Of a DNA stretch of 9,753 nt, positions 8,001-9,753 are shown one piece after another. The notes beneath the pieces are model-generated. The model searched no databases and was not told the DNA's origin. It was given only the letters and a program-made list of their open reading frames with translations. This DNA comes from Gemmataceae bacterium. GTDB taxonomy: Bacteria > Planctomycetota > Planctomycetia > Gemmatales > Gemmataceae. Numbering within the stretch: the first letter of the stretch is position 1; each line of letters starts with the position of its first letter. The position numbers and the translations under genes are program-made. The stretch is from the NCBI GenBank assembly GCA_026418875.1, contig JAOAAM010000190.1, positions 1 to 9,753 of the forward strand, in the 5' to 3' direction.

Positions 8001-8564
8001 CGCCGAGTCAAGCTCGGTTCCGGGGACCAGCCAATCCTGCCAGCGATGGAAGCGTTAGGTTCACTCACCGATCCAAGATTTGACCTGTTATCGTCGCTGG
8101 ATTTGTCAGGTTGTAAAGATGTTCCCTTGGCGACGTTGAAAAACCTCGCATCGCTCGAAGAGTTAAACCTGGCTGGTTGCCAATTGGATGACGTGAAGCT
8201 CGGCCAACTGCCGACCTTGCCATCATTGAAGCGGCTGATCCTCGATGGCAACGACCTCGGAACTCCCGCCGTATTCCAGCTCACAAAAACTGCCCCGCAA
8301 CTGCAAGAGTTGTCATTGGCTTGCCCCAACCTCGGGACCGCAGCCCTGCTGCATCTGTCAGAGTTCAAGAATTTGAAGCGATTGTCACTGGCCGGTTCCC
8401 AAGTGAACGATGCCTCGGTCAAATATCTCGCTCAGCTGTCCGGCCTGGAGGAATTGGACCTGCGGCAAACGAGACTGACCCCCGCCGGGATCGAGGAGTT
8501 GAAAAAAGCGATGCCGAAGTGCCGTATCGTGACCAACGACGAAGGTCCGCCACCCAACAAATAG
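5085..8564 (+). CDS. Receptor-like serine/threonine protein kinase with zinc-finger N-terminus and duplicated LRR sensor
   Basis: 1159 residues. Residues 1-45 carry H32-x3-C36-x2-C39, like the zinc finger of anti-sigma factors. The kinase domain spans about 118-381: Gly loop GRGGMG (125-130), ATP lysine K147, catalytic H240-R-D242 with K244, D262-F-G, and A289-P-E; every key catalytic residue is present, so it should be active on Ser/Thr in the cytoplasm. One membrane helix lies at about 421-445 ([19 protein letters not shown]). It is followed by a beta-rich segment seen in other planctomycete kinases, then a Pro/Ala-rich linker (about 530-548). Residues 550-1159 are extracytoplasmic and hold about 19 leucine-rich repeats in two modules (550-932 and 933-1159), each with its own N-cap and C-cap. 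Role inferred: a membrane sensor that binds a ligand or partner and signals by phosphorylation. No sigma factor or phosphatase gene is adjacent. GC content falls clearly in the LRR half. The ligand is unknown. Confidence 0.93.
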   Translation: MPLTIPCPDVDTWRQLLEGRLPGGQIDLLAEHLDSCPACSEQVQALASQMTWLGDRATTHLHELPPGAARVMNRLRHLLEESETSRISPPDPPAAASDHFDFLRPPEDPSEIGRLAQYRVLRLLGRGGMGFVFLAHDPHLDRPVALKVMRPEIASRPAARERFLREARLAAKIKSDHIVTIYQVSDDRGVPFLAMELLQGMTLETLLRSTNQPLEIPFIAAICRQIAAGLAAAHEQGLIHRDIKPANVWIESGSTGRVKLLDFGLARADESSEALTQTGMILGTPAYMAPEQARGEPLDARADLWSLGVVLYELLTRRRPFIGANTLAILASIAMDDPPAIQSLNPLVPEPLARLTMQLLEKNPASRPTSAREIIATLDALLQPSAPPLSTSTPIPLPDFTQRHASVPSPSLAATRSKNRRLVLLTSLALLLPLGFLLGGTIIRVATNKGEIVVDVDDPNLEVRVIQNGVVVQDKTKQREFVISAGDSVLEVYEKDGIGPILTRQFTLNRGDKITLKITLADLADAKGRNATPTPAAPAPTPMPPPDPDRRAANFVLAKGGGIKIKIGDVTTEIRDASRLPSQDFHLLEFGLPQLATTTDDDLAHFDGCRHLTNLHLHQASRLTNAALRYFENCKLLVNLNLAETNITDEGLRFFRGCSELTSVNLRATKISDAGLAYLKDCKKLTRIDLRGTPVTDLGLTHLKDCTNLTVIEFGQTKITGFGLAPFRQLRELGFDHVPVTTDALLALQPNPELTLLAIHNPPPSLSAAGLAVFKTCAKIRTLSLVGFTLQDGDLEIFAPCENLESLWLRLPITDRGLAPFQNKHQLKHLTLECWSITDAGLACFKGCRQLTDLRLESFHITDAGLAQLHENRNIGKLALVHTSITDLSLPWINSLSCRDGCNLTDTRISREGFERLRAAHPDWILEWSERNHHCAQAILQVGGKVWIASPGDPNLILVKHADELIRPFFQVRRVKLGSGDQPILPAMEALGSLTDPRFDLLSSLDLSGCKDVPLATLKNLASLEELNLAGCQLDDVKLGQLPTLPSLKRLILDGNDLGTPAVFQLTKTAPQLQELSLACPNLGTAALLHLSEFKNLKRLSLAGSQVNDASVKYLAQLSGLEELDLRQTRLTPAGIEELKKAMPKCRIVTNDEGPPPNK
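6732..7880 (+). repeat. Kinase sensor module 1: N-cap plus cysteine-bearing LRR array plus C-cap
   Basis: It encodes residues 550-932. The N-cap reads [16 protein letters not shown] and leads into the array at about residue 605. About 13 repeats of roughly 24 residues follow the pattern F..C..L..L.L..T.ITD.GLA. Eight of them have a Cys at the same position (as in GCRH, ENCK, RGCS, KDCK, KDCT, KTCA, APCE, KGCR), resembling cysteine-containing LRRs. The array is closed by a cap, [16 protein letters not shown]. Confidence 0.75.
7881..8561 (+). repeat. Kinase sensor module 2: diverged second copy of the N-cap/LRR/C-cap module
   Basis: It encodes residues 933-1159. The N-cap [15 protein letters not shown] aligns with the first module's [15 protein letters not shown], including the GG pair and alternating hydrophobics. 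About six LRRs follow with pattern [13 protein letters not shown], lacking the F..C signature of module 1. The C-cap [15 protein letters not shown] aligns with [16 protein letters not shown]. The copies are clearly diverged, so the duplication is old or came from joining two genes. Confidence 0.65.
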
Positions 8565-8595
8565 CCGAGCCGAGTTAAAGCCAACCCGTGCCGCA

Positions 8596-8715
8596 ACGAA
8601 ACGAGACGTGACAAAGCAAGACGAGAAAAGACGAGACAAGACAAGTCGAGCCGAATCGAGATGAGGCGAGGCGAGACGAGACGAGACTAGGCGAAACGAG
8701 ACTAGGCGAAACGAG
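8596..8715. repeat. Degenerate pentanucleotide tandem repeat, consensus (A/G)CGAG, 24 units
   Basis: The 240-bp gap between the two convergent genes (8565-8805) is largely filled by this array. From 8596 the sequence divides into 24 consecutive pentamers without a register slip (acgaa, acgag, acgtg, acaaa, gcaag, acgag and so on). ACGAG occurs exactly seven times and GCGAG twice; most others differ from these by one or two bases. The last units are an exact tandem copy of ACTAGGCGAAACGAG (8686-8700 and 8701-8715). Two CCGAG units also stand right after the kinase stop (8565-8574), out of register by one base. The plus strand is purine-rich and the minus strand is C/T-rich. From 8716 to 8805 I see no other feature beyond weak inverted repeats. 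Confidence 0.9.
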
Positions 8716-8805
8716 ACGTTGGGGCTTATCACCTTGGCCGTGCTGTGCCGGCGAGCATGGTACGGAAAACACGGCGACGATTCGATCTGAATCGATCCCT
8801 CGTGC

Positions 8806-9753
8806 CTAGAAACCCAACGCTTCAAGGTCGTCGACCAACTTGTCCAACTCGTCCTTGGGCGCGGCCGGCTTGCCCACCTGGCGCTTGGGTATACCGACAC
8901 TCATCCCCACCGCGGCTCGACCGTCGGCGATGAGTTCCCGGTCGCGCTCGGCGACAGCCTGGGTCAACGCATCGGTGCCCTCGCCGCCAAACAGCTTGGA
9001 CAAATCAATCTTCAGTCCGCTCACCGCACCGACGGGCGCACCGGCGATGGCAGGCGACTTGTAATCCGGGAACATGATGGCTTGTTCGGGGCAGACGCGG
9101 CTGCACGCTGGGCAACCCCGCTTGCAATTGTCCTGCGTCTCGACGATGATCCGCTGGAGCGAATCAACGCCGTACACTCCAAACAGGCAAAAATCCAGGC
9201 ACTCCAGGCAATTCGTGCATCGACTGTAGTCGATGACCGGGTACCAGCGTCGACCGGCCGGCGCTAGCAACTGTTCCGCCGTGAACACGGGTCGTTCTGC
9301 CTCGCCGTTCGGTCGATGATAGCCGTTCGCGCCCTCCGATGCCTCGCCATTTCGACCGGGCAAACCGAGCGAAACCAACGTCGGCTGCGTGGCGGCGCGT
9401 TCCGCCAGCCGAGCCGCGTGCCGAGATCGGCACTCTTCCGCAATTCGGCGAACCTCCTCGACGAAGACCCGGTGGTCCGTGGCGTCGTTCAAGTTCAGAC
9501 AATAGATGAAGCGATCCGGCACGGGGCCGAGCGGGCCGATACCCTTCGGCGGTTCGGCCTCAGCGACCTCGTCCTCGTCATCCTCCAGAGCCGAGCGAAT
9601 CTGCGTCTGGCCCATGTGTCCGCGGATCCCATCCCGATCCAGCAACCAGAAGGCCGCCCTCGGGTATAACCACGACAGCACGACCATGTCACCCGTAACC
9701 TGCTCGAGGAACAAGCGCCCCGTGTGTTGTGCATCCAGGTCGTACAGGTGGGG
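8806..9753 (-). CDS. Dicluster 4Fe-4S ferredoxin-domain protein, 5' end outside the window
   Basis: The minus-strand frame has no stop up to the right edge (it reads PHLYDLDAQHTGRLFLEQV before the TTG at 9714), so the start lies beyond position 9753; 315 residues are visible. Counting from the edge, C179-x2-C182-x2-C185-x3-C189 is one 4Fe-4S motif. C210-x3-C214-x2-C217-x3-C221-P is a second with one extra residue in its first gap. The pair suggests electron transfer. The ferredoxin part is only about 55 residues inside a long protein. Upstream is a segment with hydrophobic VVLSWLYPRAAFWLLD, then an acidic stretch (DDEDEVAEAEPP). Downstream is a charged tail ending DKLVDDLEALGF. I do not recognise the flanking domains. 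The gene is convergent with the kinase; no clear intrinsic terminator follows its stop. Cluster binding is likely, redox partner unknown. Confidence 0.85.
   Translation of the reverse strand, partial: PHLYDLDAQHTGRLFLEQVTGDMVVLSWLYPRAAFWLLDRDGIRGHMGQTQIRSALEDDEDEVAEAEPPKGIGPLGPVPDRFIYCLNLNDATDHRVFVEEVRRIAEECRSRHAARLAERAATQPTLVSLGLPGRNGEASEGANGYHRPNGEAERPVFTAEQLLAPAGRRWYPVIDYSRCTNCLECLDFCLFGVYGVDSLQRIIVETQDNCKRGCPACSRVCPEQAIMFPDYKSPAIAGAPVGAVSGLKIDLSKLFGGEGTDALTQAVAERDRELIADGRAAVGMSVGIPKRQVGKPAAPKDELDKLVDDLEALGF

Noticed and set aside
8596..8715. Possible CRISPR array.
   Set aside because: The unit is 5 bp with no spacers between units, and no cas genes are present.
8778..8794. Inverted repeat CGATTC/GAATCG with a 5-nt loop as terminator of the ferredoxin gene.
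   Set aside because: The stem has only 6 bp, is AT-containing, and on the minus strand is not followed directly by a T-run; TTTT comes 8 bp later.
8385..8900. Minus-strand frame giving a repetitive R-L-V-S peptide.
   Set aside because: The peptide periodicity is produced by the 5-bp DNA repeat (15 bp is 5 codons), and the frame runs into two real genes on both sides.

Overview
The window looks like the chromosome of a planctomycete, most likely of the Gemmataceae. Three things point there. Most genes are GC-rich. The secreted protein at 778-2403 has an N-terminal 'LxPLEGREVP' signature of the kind common in planctomycete exported proteins. The very long serine/threonine kinase at 5085-8564 has an architecture typical of the group: an N-terminal zinc-finger-like HxxxCxxC, a kinase domain, one membrane helix and leucine-rich repeats. 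This placement rests on recognised architecture, not on a database search.

Layout from left to right. (1) The 3' end of a calpain-type (C2) cysteine protease gene, cut by the window edge, followed by an elaborate hairpin terminator. (2) A secreted protein with about 16 RTX calcium-binding nonapeptides followed by a C-terminal HExxH zinc-peptidase-like domain, ending in a textbook intrinsic terminator. (3) A lipoprotein substrate-binding protein of the iron(III)/FbpA-like class, without ABC partners in view. (4) A Tat-exported Gfo/Idh/MocA-family oxidoreductase, 73 bp downstream on the same strand. (5) The 1159-residue receptor-like protein kinase, whose extracytoplasmic half consists of two diverged copies of one sensor module (cap, LRR array, C-cap). 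(6) A 240-bp intergenic stretch dominated by a degenerate pentanucleotide tandem repeat, (A/G)CGAG, about 24 units in unbroken register. (7) On the minus strand, converging on the kinase gene, the 3' part of a dicluster 4Fe-4S ferredoxin-like protein, cut by the right edge.

The genes do not form one recognisable pathway. Five predicted products act at or beyond the inner membrane (calpain, RTX peptidase, lipoprotein, Tat oxidoreductase, receptor kinase), so the window is rich in cell-envelope functions. The most unusual features are the pentanucleotide array, the RTX-first/peptidase-last architecture, and the internally duplicated kinase sensor. I see no CRISPR array, tRNA, rRNA, insertion sequence or defence system.
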